A stretch of 63,872 nucleotides of DNA from Rubrivivax gelatinosus (GTDB lineage Bacteria > Pseudomonadota > Gammaproteobacteria > Burkholderiales > Burkholderiaceae_C): NCBI RefSeq assembly GCF_016583785.1, contig NZ_NRRU01000014.1, positions 1 through 63,872 of the forward strand, in the 5' to 3' direction. How positions within the stretch are numbered: the stretch's first letter is position 1; every line of letters begins with the position of its first letter. Both the position numbers and the translations under genes were made by a program. This document shows positions 18,702-27,323 of the stretch, piece after piece. The notes under the pieces are model-generated. The model searched no databases, was not told the DNA's origin, and saw nothing but the letters and a program-made list of their open reading frames with translations.

Positions 18702-18713
18702 CGCCTCAGGCGC
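18701..18713. terminator. Short palindrome at the gpsA/trmL convergent stops
   Basis: GCGCCT-C-AGGCGC overlaps the last base of the gpsA TAG and the trmL stop (TCA on the plus strand at 18706-18708). A small possible bidirectional end hairpin without a U-tract. Confidence 0.25.
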
Positions 18714-19176
18714 CGCCGTCGTAGCCGTTCTGGCGCCAGCCGTCGAAGACCGCGACCGCGACCGCGTTGCTCAGGTTCAGGCTGCGCTGGCCGGGGCGCA
18801 TCGGCAGGCGCACGCGCTGCGTGTCGGGGAACCCCGCCAGCAGTTCGGCCGGCAGCCCGGCGCTCTCGGGCCCGAAGACCAGCCAGTCGCCCGGCAGCCA
18901 GCGCTGCTCGGCCAGCGGGTGCGAGCCGCGGGTCGTGAACGCGAACATCCGTGCCGGGTCGGGGCGCTCGCTCTCCAGCAGCGCCGCCCAGCTGGCGTGG
19001 CGGCGCAGCGGCGCGTACTCGTGGTAGTCCAGCCCGGCGCGGCGCAGCAGCTTGTCGTCCATCGAAAAACCGAGCGGCTCGACCAGGTGCAGCCGGCAGC
19101 CGGTGTTGGCCGCCAGGCGGATGACGTTGCCGGTGTTCGGCGGGATTTCGGGGTGGACGAGCACGATGTCAAACAT
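18706..19176 (-). CDS. trmL: tRNA (cytidine/uridine(34)-2'-O)-methyltransferase TrmL
   Basis: SPOUT-class enzyme modifying the wobble base of tRNA-Leu. 156 aa with the family start FDIVLVHPEIPPNTGNVIRLAANTG, LVEPLGFSMDDK, the knot region FGPESAGLP and the C-terminal RSLNLSNAVAVAVFD. A 20-nt gap separates it from comF on the same strand, so a comF-trmL unit is likely. Confidence 0.94.
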   Translation of the reverse strand: MFDIVLVHPEIPPNTGNVIRLAANTGCRLHLVEPLGFSMDDKLLRRAGLDYHEYAPLRRHASWAALLESERPDPARMFAFTTRGSHPLAEQRWLPGDWLVFGPESAGLPAELLAGFPDTQRVRLPMRPGQRSLNLSNAVAVAVFDGWRQNGYDGGA

Positions 19177-19196
19177 CGGCGAACGTTAACGCAGCC

Positions 19197-19883
19197 TCAT
19201 TCGGGCGTGCGGGCGAAGACCCAGGCGTCGACCGCCGCGGCGCCACCGCGGCGCAAGGCGGCAGCGGCTTCGCGCAGCGTCGTGCCGGTGGTCGCGACGT
19301 CGTCGACGAGCGCGACGCGCCGACCCTGCAGCGCGGCGCGTGCCGCCGGCGGCACGTGGAAGGCGGCGCGCAGGTTGGCCAGGCGCTCGGCGCGGCCGAG
19401 TTCGGCCTGCGGCGGCGTGTCGACGATGCGCTCCAGCAGGTCGGCACGCGCCGCCAGCCGGCGCGCCGCCGCGATGCGCCGGGCCAGCTCCCAGGCCTGG
19501 TTGTAACCGCGGCCGGCCAGGCGCGACGCCGACAGCGGCACCGGCACGACCCAATCCGGCGGCGGCAGCGTGCGCGTGGCTTCGGCCAGCAGCGGTGCGA
19601 GCGCCGCGGCGAGTTCGACGCGGCCGTGGAACTTCAGCCCGGCGACCAGGCCGTCCCAGGGAAAACCGTAGTCGGCGGCGCAGGCCGTGTGTTCGAAGGG
19701 CGGCGGCGTCCGCAGGCATTCGCCGCACACATCGCCCTGGTCCAGCGGCAGCGCGCAGCGCCGGCAGCGCGGCCGCGGCGCGGCAAAACGTTTCACGCAG
19801 TCGGGGCACAGCGCCGCGCAGGCGGCGCTGCGGCAGACCTCGCACTGCCCGGGCATCCGGGAGAGCCAGGCGCCGTGGGACAT
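19197..19883 (-). CDS. ComF-family phosphoribosyltransferase-like protein
   Basis: 228 aa. The N-terminus has Cys pairs arranged as a zinc finger (CEVC, CPDC, CRRC, CGEC), then the ComF core GLKFHGR, VPVPLSASRLAGRGYNQAWELAR, and the PRTase loop VALVDDVATTGTTL. ComF is needed for DNA uptake in some competent bacteria, but its biochemical role is not fixed, and many non-competent species keep it. The ATG at 19883 is preferred; a second ATG 10 codons in is possible. TATATT ends 6 nt upstream of this ATG, predicting a leaderless mRNA and supporting the start choice. Confidence 0.9.
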   Translation of the reverse strand: MSHGAWLSRMPGQCEVCRSAACAALCPDCVKRFAAPRPRCRRCALPLDQGDVCGECLRTPPPFEHTACAADYGFPWDGLVAGLKFHGRVELAAALAPLLAEATRTLPPPDWVVPVPLSASRLAGRGYNQAWELARRIAAARRLAARADLLERIVDTPPQAELGRAERLANLRAAFHVPPAARAALQGRRVALVDDVATTGTTLREAAAALRRGGAAAVDAWVFARTPE

Positions 19884-19889
19884 CGGCTC

Positions 19890-19897
19890 AATATACT
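19890..19897. promoter_or_regulatory. Bidirectional -10 core for comF and the methyltransferase gene
   Basis: One 8-bp AT core reads TATACT on the plus strand (19892-19897, 7 nt before ATG 19905) and TATATT on the minus strand (19895 to 19890, 6 nt before ATG 19883). Both start codons fall at the expected transcription start, so both genes are predicted to be leaderless. Confidence 0.5.
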
Positions 19898-19904
19898 GCC
19901 CGCC

Positions 19905-20807
19905 ATGCCCGAAACCGCTGCCGCCCGAGCGCTGCGTCCCGTCGACGAGGCCGCGCTGGCGCGTGTGCTGCGCCGCCAGCGCGCCGCGGCCGAGCCGCCC
20001 TGGCTGCACGGCGAGGTGGCGCAGCGCATGGGCGACCGCCTGGGCGTGATCCGCAAGCAGCCGGCGCGTGTGCTGGACTGGTGGGCTGCAACCGGCGCCA
20101 GCCGCGAGCTGCTGGCCGGCACCTACCCGAAAGCCGAGCTCGTCGCCGTCGAGCCCGAGGCCCGGGCCGCGGCACCGGCGCCGTGGTGGTCGCCGCGGCG
20201 CTGGGGCGGCGCGCCGGCACCGGCGGCCGTCGCCGAGCACGCGCTCGAACCCGGCGGCGCCGAACTCGTCTGGGCGAACATGATGCTGCACGCCTGCGCC
20301 GACCCGCAGGCGGTGATGGCGCGCTGGCACCGGGCGCTGGCGGTCGACGGTTTCCTGATGTTCTCGACGCTGGGCCCGGGCACGCTGGAGCGCCTGACGG
20401 CGATCTACCGCGAGCAGGGCTGGGGCCAGCCCTTCGCACCCTTCGTCGACATGCACGACCTGGGCGACATGCTGGTCGAGGCCGGTTTCGCCGACCCGGT
20501 GATGGACCAGCAGACGATCACGCTGACCTGGAGCGATGCGGGAGCGGCGATTGCCGAGCTGCGCACCCTGGGCGGCAACGTCGGCGCGTCGCGCCACCCC
20601 GGGCTGCGCACGCCGCGCTGGCGGCAGCGGCTCGAGGCGGCGCTCGCGGCTGACGCGGCACCCGGCGGCCGGCCGGCGCTCGCGTTCGAAGTCGTCTTCG
20701 GACACGCGTTCCGGCCGCCGCCGCGGCCGCGTGTCGCACCGCAGACGGCGGTGCCGCTCGAGGATCTGCGAACCATGGTTCGCGCCGGGCGGCGTCCTTC
20801 ATCGTAG
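19905..20807 (+). CDS. SAM-dependent methyltransferase, BioC-like
   Basis: 300 aa class I methyltransferase. The first motif is VLDWWAATGASRELL, less canonical than the usual DxGxGxG. The later blocks AELVWANMMLHACADPQAVMARWHRAL and GFLMFSTLGPGTLERL match the BioC malonyl-ACP O-methyltransferase family, which starts pimelate synthesis for biotin. Because the SAM-binding glycine motif is altered (ATGAS), activity needs testing. Divergent from comF, as often seen in Burkholderiales. The start is the ATG directly after a -10-like TATACT. Confidence 0.8.
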   Translation: MPETAAARALRPVDEAALARVLRRQRAAAEPPWLHGEVAQRMGDRLGVIRKQPARVLDWWAATGASRELLAGTYPKAELVAVEPEARAAAPAPWWSPRRWGGAPAPAAVAEHALEPGGAELVWANMMLHACADPQAVMARWHRALAVDGFLMFSTLGPGTLERLTAIYREQGWGQPFAPFVDMHDLGDMLVEAGFADPVMDQQTITLTWSDAGAAIAELRTLGGNVGASRHPGLRTPRWRQRLEAALAADAAPGGRPALAFEVVFGHAFRPPPRPRVAPQTAVPLEDLRTMVRAGRRPSS

Positions 20808-20843
20808 GAGCCTTCGCGCGAGCCTGATTCCCGGTCAAGGTAC

Positions 20844-20857
20844 TTGATCTATATCAG
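20844..20857 (+). promoter_or_regulatory. FNR/ANR-type binding site upstream of the cox operon
   Basis: TTGATCTATATCAG matches the FNR consensus TTGAT-N4-ATCAA at 9 of 10 informative positions. It lies 192-205 nt before the coxB start in a 241-nt gap after the methyltransferase gene. FNR-type oxygen control of terminal oxidases is well established in proteobacteria. Repression versus activation cannot be told without the transcription start. The remainder of the gap shows no other clear feature. Confidence 0.65.
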
Positions 20858-21048
20858 GGTTAGCGCCAGAAGCGATTCCGCCAGCCCCCCTTTAGGCTCG
20901 GTTGCAGCACCGGGGCGGGGCTTGGCTATCGAAACGACTGTTCGCGCTGTCGCGGCCTCCCGCGCCGGCAGGCGGCGGCGTCTTGAAGCCGCTGCGTGCA
21001 GCCCTCGTCCCCGGCGCCTCGGCGTCGACATCCGGGAGTGAGAACGCG

Positions 21049-22230
21049 ATGCATGAGGCGACGATGCGATCGGCCTGGAAGCGTTGCGCGGCCTGGCGGC
21101 CGGGGCTGGCCGCGGGGCTGGTGCTGCTGGCCGGCTGGGCGCAGGCGGTGCAGGACCTGCCGGGTGGCCCGGCGGTGCGCCAGCTGAACCTGCAGCCTGC
21201 CGCCACCCGCATCGCCGCCGAGCAGTATTCGCTGCACACCATCGTGCTGCTGATCTGCGTCGTGATCTTCGTCGGCGTCTTCGGCGTGATGTTCTGGTCC
21301 ATCCTGAAGCACCGCAAGTCGCTGGGCCACAAGGCGGCCAACTTCCACGAGAGCGTCACGGTCGAGATCGCGTGGACCGTCGTGCCCTTCCTGATCATCA
21401 TCCTGATGGGGGCGCTGGCCACACGCACCGTGGTCGCGATGAAGGACACGAGCAACGCCGACCTGACGATCAAGGCCACCGGCTACCAGTGGAAGTGGGG
21501 CTACGACTACATCAACGGCGAGGGCCAGGGCATCAGCTTCCTGTCGACGCTGGACACGCGCCAGCGCCAGATGTCCGACGCCGGCAAGCCCGAGGGCGAC
21601 GACTACCTGCTGCGTGTCGACAACCCGCTGGTGGTGCCGGTGAACCGCAAGGTGCGCATCGTGACCACCGCCAACGACGTCATCCACGCCTGGGGCGTGC
21701 CGGCGCTGGGCGTCAAGCAGGACGCGATCCCGGGCTTCGTGCGCGACACCTGGTTCCGGGCCGAGCGCACCGGCGACTTCTACGGCCAGTGTGTCGAGCT
21801 CTGCGGCAAGGAGCACGCCTACATGCCGATCCACGTGAAGGTGCTGAGCACCGAGGCCTATGCCGCCTGGGTGCTGGGCAAGCAGCGCGAGATCGCCGCC
21901 GCCGCCGACGACCCGGCGCGCACCTGGACGCTGGACGAGCTGGTGGCGCGCGGCCAGCAGGTCTACGCCGCCAACTGCGCCGTCTGCCACCGCCCTGACG
22001 GCCTCGGCGGCGGGCCGATCAAGCCGCTGGACGGCAGTGCCATCGTGCGCACCGACCCGGCGCGCCAGCTCGACATCGTGCTGCACGGCGCCGCCAACGG
22101 CGCGATGCCCTCGTGGAAGGCCTTGACCGACACCGAGATCGCCGCCGTCGTCACCTTCACGAAAAACGCCTGGAGCAACCAGACCGGCGCGCTGGTGCAG
22201 CCGGCCCAGGTCGCCCAGGCCCGTCCTTGA
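21049..22230 (+). CDS. coxB: Cytochrome c oxidase subunit II with fused cytochrome c domain
   Basis: 393 aa. Signal-like N-terminus, two transmembrane helices (about 65-90 and 105-130), a periplasmic CuA domain with ligands in [12 protein letters not shown] (C248, C252, H256, M259), then a C-terminal cytochrome c domain with CAVCH (310-314) and an axial Met candidate in GAMPSW. The fused c domain marks a caa3-type layout. Electrons pass from c to CuA to heme a/a3-CuB in subunit I. ATG 21049 is preceded by GGGAGTG; an in-frame upstream extension lacks homology. First gene of the cox operon. Confidence 0.95.
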   Translation: MHEATMRSAWKRCAAWRPGLAAGLVLLAGWAQAVQDLPGGPAVRQLNLQPAATRIAAEQYSLHTIVLLICVVIFVGVFGVMFWSILKHRKSLGHKAANFHESVTVEIAWTVVPFLIIILMGALATRTVVAMKDTSNADLTIKATGYQWKWGYDYINGEGQGISFLSTLDTRQRQMSDAGKPEGDDYLLRVDNPLVVPVNRKVRIVTTANDVIHAWGVPALGVKQDAIPGFVRDTWFRAERTGDFYGQCVELCGKEHAYMPIHVKVLSTEAYAAWVLGKQREIAAAADDPARTWTLDELVARGQQVYAANCAVCHRPDGLGGGPIKPLDGSAIVRTDPARQLDIVLHGAANGAMPSWKALTDTEIAAVVTFTKNAWSNQTGALVQPAQVAQARP

Positions 22231-22256
22231 ACCGCGTTCCGCGGCCAGGAGTCACC

Positions 22257-23894
22257 ATGAGTGCAGTCCTCGACCCTCCCGTCGGCCACGCCGGCGGCCA
22301 CGCGCACGGCGACGAGCACACCCACGGCAGGCCGCAGGGCTGGCGGCGCTGGGTCTACGCGACCAATCACAAGGACATCGGCACGCTCTACCTGCTGTTC
22401 AGCTTCACGATGCTGATGATCGGCGGCGTGCTCGCGCTGGCGATCCGCAGCGAGCTGTTCCAGCCTGGGCTGCAGTTCTTCAACCCCGAGCTGTTCAACC
22501 AGCTGACCACGATGCACGGGCTGATCATGGTCTTCGGGGCCATCATGCCGGCCTTCGTCGGCTTCGCGAACTGGATGGTGCCGCTGCAGGTGGGCGCGTC
22601 GGACATGGCGTTCGCGCGCATGAACAACCTCAGCTTCTGGCTGCTGATCCCGGCGGCGCTGCTGCTGTCGGGCTCGTTCTTCATGCCCGGCGGCGCGCCG
22701 GCCACCGGCTGGACGCTGTACGCGCCGCTGACGCTGCAGATGGGCCCGAGCATGGACGCGGCGATCTTCGCGATCCACCTGATGGGCGCGAGTTCGATCA
22801 TGGGCTCGATCAACATCATCGTGACCATCCTGAACATGCGTGCACCCGGCATGACGCTGATGAAGATGCCGCTGTTCTGCTGGACCTGGCTGATCACAGC
22901 CTTCCTGCTGATCGCGGTGATGCCGGTGCTGGCCGGCGCGATCACGATGACGCTGACCGACCGCCACTTCGGCACCAGCTTCTTCAACCCCGCCGGCGGC
23001 GGCGACCCGGTGATGTACCAGCACATCTTCTGGTTCTTCGGCCACCCCGAGGTCTACATCATGATCCTGCCGGCCTTCGGGATCGTCAGCCACATCATCC
23101 CGGCCTTCGCGAGGAAGAAGCTGTTCGGCTACACCTCGATGGTCTACGCCACCGCGTCGATCGCGATCCTGTCGTTCATCGTCTGGGCCCACCACATGTA
23201 CACGACCGGCATGCCGGTCACGGGCCAGCTGTTCTTCATGTACGCGACGATGCTGATCGCGGTGCCCACCGGGGTGAAGGTCTTCAACTGGACGGCGACG
23301 ATGTGGAAGGGCTCGATGAGCTTCGAGACCCCGATGCTCTGGGCCGTCGGCTTCCTGTTCGTGTTCTCGATCGGCGGCTTCACCGGGCTGATCCTGGCGA
23401 TGGCGCCGATCGACATCCAGCTGCAGGACACCTATTACGTCGTTGCCCACTTCCATTACGTGCTCGTCGCCGGCTCGCTCTACGCGATCTTCGCCGGCGT
23501 CTACTACTGGGGGCCGAAGTGGACCGGGCGCATGTACTCCGAGACCCGCGGCAAGCTGCACTTCTGGCTGTCGCTGGTCTTCTTCAACCTCGCCTTCTTC
23601 CCGATGCACTTCCTCGGGCTGGCGGGCATGCCGCGGCGTTACGCCGACTATCCCGTCCAGTTCGCCGACTTCAACGCGGTGGCGACCGTCGGCGCCTTCG
23701 GCTTCGGCATCATGCAGGTCTACTTCTTCCTGTTCGTCGTGCTGCCGATGATGCGTGGCAAGGGCGAGCCGGCGCCGGCCAAACCCTGGGACGGCGCCGA
23801 GGGGCTGGAGTGGGAGCTGCCGTCGCCGGCGCCCTGGCACAGCTTCGAGACGCCGCCCAGGCTGGACACGAGCGCGACGCGCATCGTGCGCTGA
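22257..23894 (+). CDS. ctaD: Cytochrome c oxidase subunit I
   Basis: 545 aa, about 12 transmembrane helices, holding heme a and the heme a3-CuB centre where oxygen is reduced. Typical blocks: NHKDIGTLY at the start, [10 protein letters not shown], the CuB/His-Tyr region [25 protein letters not shown], and VVAHFHYVL for the heme ligands. A His-rich N-terminus ([15 protein letters not shown]) precedes the first helix. SD CCAGGAG lies 6 nt before ATG 22257. 26 nt after coxB. Confidence 0.97.
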   Translation: MSAVLDPPVGHAGGHAHGDEHTHGRPQGWRRWVYATNHKDIGTLYLLFSFTMLMIGGVLALAIRSELFQPGLQFFNPELFNQLTTMHGLIMVFGAIMPAFVGFANWMVPLQVGASDMAFARMNNLSFWLLIPAALLLSGSFFMPGGAPATGWTLYAPLTLQMGPSMDAAIFAIHLMGASSIMGSINIIVTILNMRAPGMTLMKMPLFCWTWLITAFLLIAVMPVLAGAITMTLTDRHFGTSFFNPAGGGDPVMYQHIFWFFGHPEVYIMILPAFGIVSHIIPAFARKKLFGYTSMVYATASIAILSFIVWAHHMYTTGMPVTGQLFFMYATMLIAVPTGVKVFNWTATMWKGSMSFETPMLWAVGFLFVFSIGGFTGLILAMAPIDIQLQDTYYVVAHFHYVLVAGSLYAIFAGVYYWGPKWTGRMYSETRGKLHFWLSLVFFNLAFFPMHFLGLAGMPRRYADYPVQFADFNAVATVGAFGFGIMQVYFFLFVVLPMMRGKGEPAPAKPWDGAEGLEWELPSPAPWHSFETPPRLDTSATRIVR

Positions 23895-23910
23895 TGCCGG
23901 GGCCGCCACC

Positions 23911-24024
23911 GTGGACGAGCAGGCCCGCCGGCGCGCGAACCTGAAGCTGGCGCTGACGCTCGCGGCGCTGGCGCTGGGCTTCGCGCTCGCCTTCGTGCTG
24001 CGCATGATCTGGGGGCGCGGGTGA
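23911..24024 (+). CDS. Small membrane protein of the cox cluster (oxidase small assembly protein type)
   Basis: 37 codons from GTG at 23911, directly between subunit I and Cox11. The product has a basic N-terminus (DEQARRRANLK) and one transmembrane helix (about 13-32). Burkholderiales cox clusters commonly have such a tiny protein here, sometimes annotated as cytochrome oxidase small assembly protein. It overlaps the next gene by 4 nt (GTGA). Function is inferred only from position and shape. Confidence 0.7.
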   Translation: MDEQARRRANLKLALTLAALALGFALAFVLRMIWGRG

Positions 24025-24614
24025 GGGCGCGTGCGCTGCTGCTCGACAACCGGCGCCTGCTGGCCAAGCTGCTCGTCGTCGCCACGCTGATGTTCGCCTT
24101 CGGCTACGCGCTGGTGCCGATGTACCGCGCGATCTGCGAAGCACTCGGCATCAACGTGCTGGCGCTGTCCGAGCGCCGCGCGGCCAGCGGCAGCTGGAGC
24201 GGGCGTGTCGCGCCGGTCGCTGCCAACACCCAGGTCGACACCAGCCGCAGCATCGTCGTCGAGTTCGACGCCAATGCGCGTGGGCCCTGGGAGTTCCGCC
24301 CGTCGCAGCGTTCGATGCGCGTGCACCCGGGCGAGATGGTGCGTGTCGACTACGTCTTTCGCAACCCGCAGCCGGTGGCGATGACGGCGCAGGCCATCCC
24401 CAGCTACGCGCCGCGCCAGGCCGGGCCGCATTTCGGCAAGGTCGAGTGTTTCTGCTTCAGCGAATGGACGCTGCAGCCGGGCGAGTCGCGCAGCTGGCCG
24501 GTGGTCTTCGTGCTCGACCCCAAGCTGCCGCGTGATGTCACGACGATCACGCTGTCCTATACCTTCTTCGAAGTCGGCGGCCGCACGCCGCCGGCACCGG
24601 CAGGCGGCGCATGA
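24021..24614 (+). CDS. ctaG: Cytochrome c oxidase assembly protein CtaG/Cox11
   Basis: Copper chaperone that delivers Cu to the CuB site of subunit I. 197 aa: one N-terminal membrane anchor (about 14-33), then a periplasmic immunoglobulin-like domain with the copper-binding VECFCFSEW motif and the C-terminal DVTTITLSYTFFE. The GTG start overlaps the small upstream gene; this start gives the family's usual LLDNRRLLAKLLVVATLMFAFG opening. Confidence 0.95.
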   Translation: MRARALLLDNRRLLAKLLVVATLMFAFGYALVPMYRAICEALGINVLALSERRAASGSWSGRVAPVAANTQVDTSRSIVVEFDANARGPWEFRPSQRSMRVHPGEMVRVDYVFRNPQPVAMTAQAIPSYAPRQAGPHFGKVECFCFSEWTLQPGESRSWPVVFVLDPKLPRDVTTITLSYTFFEVGGRTPPAPAGGA

Positions 24615-24823
24615 ACGAGCCGCGCAGCGCCTCGCTGCTGCAGACGCTGCGTGCCGTCGCCTGGTCCTTCTTCGGCGTGCGCCGCCGCGCCGACCACGAG
24701 GAGGACGTGCGCCGCCTCAACCCGGCGCTGGTCATCGGTGTCGGCATCGCCGCCGCCCTCGTCTTCGTGATCGTGCTGCTGCTGCTCGTGCGCTGGGTCG
24801 TCGCCAGCGGCGTCGCCACCTGA
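24611..24823 (+). CDS. DUF2970 family small membrane protein
   Basis: 70 aa with the DUF2970 pattern: LQTLRAVAWSFFGVRRRADHEEDV followed by one transmembrane helix (about 41-64). Found between Cox11 and subunit III in many betaproteobacteria; function unknown. Overlaps ctaG by 4 nt (ATGA). Confidence 0.88.
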   Translation: MNEPRSASLLQTLRAVAWSFFGVRRRADHEEDVRRLNPALVIGVGIAAALVFVIVLLLLVRWVVASGVAT

Positions 24824-24846
24824 ACACCGCCCCGAGGAGGTCCCGC

Positions 24847-25728
24847 ATGTCGACCCGTCCGCCTGCCGCCACGCCGTACTACTTCGTGCCGTCGCCCTCG
24901 CGTTTCCCGGTGCAGGTCGCCGCCGGGCTGCTGCTGGTGATGTTCGGCGCCTCGCAGTGGGTCAACGGCGCCCCGTGGGCGCCCTGGGTCTGCGCCGCCG
25001 GCGTCGCGGTCTGGCTCGCGGTGCTGTTCCAGTGGTTCCGCCAGGCGGCGCACGAGAGCGAAGGCGGCGCCTATTCCGAGCGGGTCGGCGCCTCGTACCG
25101 CTGGGGCATGGCCTGGTTCATCTTCTCCGAGGTGATGTTCTTCGCCGCCTTCTTCGGCGCGCTGTTCTACGCCCGCAACCTGTCGCTGCCGGCGCTCGGC
25201 GACCTGGATCACCGCCTGCTGTGGCCCGACTTCAAGGCTGTCTGGCCCAGCAACGAGGCCGGCGCGACGGGCTCGCCGGCCGGCGTCGTCGAGCCCTTCG
25301 GCACCATCGGCCCGTGGCCGCTGCCGACGCTGAACACCGCGCTGCTGCTGAGCTCGGGCCTGACGCTGACCGTCGCCCACCACCGCCTGCTGGCGGGCGA
25401 GCGCACGCGCACGATCCGCTGGATGTGGCTGACGGTGGCACTCGGCCTGAGCTTCCTCGCGGTGCAGATCACCGAGTACCACCACGCCTACACCGAGCTC
25501 AACCTGAAGCTGAGCAGCGGCATCTTCGGCTCGACCTTTTTCATGCTGACCGGCTTTCACGGTTTCCACGTGTTCGTCGGCATGCTGATGCTGACCTTCA
25601 TCACGCTGCGGCTGCGGGCCGGGCACTTCACGCCCGAGCGCCATTTCGGCTTCCAGGGCGCGGCCTGGTACTGGCACTTCGTCGACGTCGTCTGGCTCGG
25701 GCTGTACCTGGTGGTCTACTGGCTGTGA
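24847..25728 (+). CDS. ctaE: Cytochrome c oxidase subunit III
   Basis: 293-aa integral membrane subunit with seven predicted helices that stabilises the oxidase. Conserved pieces: YYFVPSPSRFPVQ at the start, MAWFIFSEVMFFAAFFGALFYAR, ITEYHHAY, FFMLTGFHGFHVFVG, and WYWHFVDVVWLGLY at the end. GAGGAGG sits 6 nt before ATG 24847, among the strongest ribosome binding sites in the window. Confidence 0.97.
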   Translation: MSTRPPAATPYYFVPSPSRFPVQVAAGLLLVMFGASQWVNGAPWAPWVCAAGVAVWLAVLFQWFRQAAHESEGGAYSERVGASYRWGMAWFIFSEVMFFAAFFGALFYARNLSLPALGDLDHRLLWPDFKAVWPSNEAGATGSPAGVVEPFGTIGPWPLPTLNTALLLSSGLTLTVAHHRLLAGERTRTIRWMWLTVALGLSFLAVQITEYHHAYTELNLKLSSGIFGSTFFMLTGFHGFHVFVGMLMLTFITLRLRAGHFTPERHFGFQGAAWYWHFVDVVWLGLYLVVYWL

Positions 25729-25739
25729 CGACCCGGTTT

Positions 25740-25955
25740 TCAGCCGGCCGGCAGACCGGTCGGGCGTATCCAGCCCAGCTGCCAGGCCAGCAGCAGCGCG
25801 ACGAAGAGCGCGATCGACAGCCCGACCCGCCAGGCGAGCGCGCGCGCCATGCGGCGCTCGCGCTCGCCCTCCGCGCCGGGGCGCAACAGCGCGACGCCGG
25901 CGGCACCGAGCGCGGCGACGACGCCCAGCAGCATGATGAAGATCAAGAGCTTCAC
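25740..25955 (-). CDS. Small twin-transmembrane protein (DUF2909 type)
   Basis: 71 aa, encoded against the cox operon between subunit III and SURF1. Two hydrophobic helices (about 2-22 and 45-63) flank a basic loop (EGERERRMARALAWR). This matches DUF2909 twin-TM proteins common at this spot in Burkholderiales. The GTG start at 25955 gives KLLIFIMLLG. Function unknown; the opposite orientation interrupts the operon without a terminator. Confidence 0.8.
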   Translation of the reverse strand: MKLLIFIMLLGVVAALGAAGVALLRPGAEGERERRMARALAWRVGLSIALFVALLLAWQLGWIRPTGLPAG

Positions 25956-25988
25956 GGCCCCAGCGTAACCCAGCCGGCGCCGCCTGGC

Positions 25989-26711
25989 GTGACCCGGCAC
26001 CACGAGTGGTTGCTGCTGGCCGCGACCTTTCTGGTAGTGGCGCTCTGCACACGGCTGGGTGTCTGGCAGCTCGACCGCGCCGCGGCCAAAGAGGCGCTGC
26101 ACGCGGCGCTGGCAAGCCGCGGCGCGCTGCCGCCGCTGCCGGCCGGGCAACTCGCGACGACGGACCAAGCTGCCACGGCCCAGCACTACCGCGCGACCGT
26201 GCTCGCCGGCCGCTGGCTGGGCGGCCACACCGTCTACCTGGACAACCGCCAGGTCGACGGCCGGCCCGGCTTCTTCGTCTTCACGCCGCTGCTGCTGGCC
26301 GACGGCAGCGCGGTCGCGGTGCAGCGCGGATGGCTGCCGCGCGACTTCGTCGAGCGCACGCGGGTGCAGGCGCCACCGCTGGCCGCCGGCGAGGTGCAAA
26401 TCGCCGGCCGTGTCGCGCCGCCGCCGTCGCGGCTGTTCGCATTCGGTGCCGACCCGGCTGGCAGCCGCATCCGCCAGAACCTGGACCTGGCCGCCTGGTC
26501 GGCCGAGATCGGCCGGCCGCTGCGCCCGCTGTCGCTGCTGCAGCAGGACGGCGCACAGACGCCCGCCGACGGCCTGCGGCGCACGCTGCCGCAGATCGAG
26601 ACCGACGTCTCCCGCCACCACGGCTACGCCGCGCAGTGGTTCGCCTTCGCCGCGCTCGCGGCGCTGCTGTATGTCTGGTTCCGTGTCGTCCGTCCGCGCC
26701 GCCGCCGCTGA
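25989..26711 (+). CDS. SURF1 family cytochrome oxidase biogenesis protein
   Basis: 240 aa, two transmembrane helices, N-terminal (about 8-24) and C-terminal (about 213-233), with a periplasmic domain between. SURF1 proteins help insert heme a into subunit I. Conserved: RLGVWQLDRAAAKE, VYLDNRQVDGRPGFFVFTPL, VAVQRGWLPRDF, and HHGYAAQWFAFAALA. GTG 25989 is chosen because it gives the short cytoplasmic start TRHHEW; earlier in-frame sequence is shadow translation of ctaE. Confidence 0.92.
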   Translation: MTRHHEWLLLAATFLVVALCTRLGVWQLDRAAAKEALHAALASRGALPPLPAGQLATTDQAATAQHYRATVLAGRWLGGHTVYLDNRQVDGRPGFFVFTPLLLADGSAVAVQRGWLPRDFVERTRVQAPPLAAGEVQIAGRVAPPPSRLFAFGADPAGSRIRQNLDLAAWSAEIGRPLRPLSLLQQDGAQTPADGLRRTLPQIETDVSRHHGYAAQWFAFAALAALLYVWFRVVRPRRRR

Positions 26712-27321
26712 AAGCCCGGCACCCGCCGCACGCAGCCGCTGGAAGCTGCTGCTGGTGCTGGCGATCTGCGCCGCGCCGGTGCTCGCGTCCTACCTCGCCT
26801 TCTACGTCCTGCGGCCCGAAGGCGCGCCGTCGCAGGGTGTGCTGATCCGGCCGACACGTTCGCTGCCGGCCGACCTGGCGCTGGCGCGGCTGGACGGCAG
26901 CCCGGTGGCTGCGGCGGCGCTGAAAGGGCAGTGGCTGCTGGTCGTCGTCGCGCCCGCCACCTGCGGCCCGGGCTGCGAGCGCCGGCTGTACCTGCAGCGC
27001 CAGCTTCGCGAGATGCTGGGGCGCGAACGCGAGCGCGTCGACAAGCTCTGGCTGCTGCCCGGCGGCGGCACGCCGGCGCCCGCGCTGCGCACCGCGGTCG
27101 AAGCCGCGCCGGCGGTGACCGTGCTGCGTGCCGACGCCGGCGCGCTGGCGCGCTGGCTCGAGCCCGAGCCCGGCCGGAAGCTGGAGGAGAACCTCTACGT
27201 CGTCGACCCGATGGGCGAATGGATGATGCGGCTGCCGGTCGATCCGGATCCGGCGCGGGTGCGGCGCGACCTGGAGCGCCTGCTGCGCGCCTCGGCCGGC
27301 TGGGACCAGCCGGGGCGCTGA
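26671..27321 (+). CDS. Membrane-anchored SCO-like protein with CxxxC motif
   Basis: 216 aa, overlapping SURF1 by about 41 nt. One transmembrane helix (about 25-45) and a periplasmic domain. It has CGPGC (C98, C102) placed like the CxxxC copper site of SCO1/SenC, and later LEENLYVVDPMGEWMM, similar to the SCO end strand. The copper-ligand His of SCO (seen in the neighbouring sco gene as H167) has no counterpart. It could be a thiol-redox or copper-handling helper of oxidase assembly. In related genomes this gene is usually labelled hypothetical or transmembrane. GTG 26683 is an alternative start. Confidence 0.75.
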   Translation: MSGSVSSVRAAAAESPAPAARSRWKLLLVLAICAAPVLASYLAFYVLRPEGAPSQGVLIRPTRSLPADLALARLDGSPVAAAALKGQWLLVVVAPATCGPGCERRLYLQRQLREMLGRERERVDKLWLLPGGGTPAPALRTAVEAAPAVTVLRADAGALARWLEPEPGRKLEENLYVVDPMGEWMMRLPVDPDPARVRRDLERLLRASAGWDQPGR

Positions 27322-27323
27322 CG

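Noticed and set aside
19197..19883. Taking comF as evidence for natural competence
   Set aside because: ComF-like genes are widespread in non-competent bacteria and no com uptake genes are in the window.
21963..24431. Minus-strand open frame of about 820 codons over coxB and ctaD
   Set aside because: Antisense to highly conserved oxidase genes; His/Arg/Gln-rich shadow sequence.
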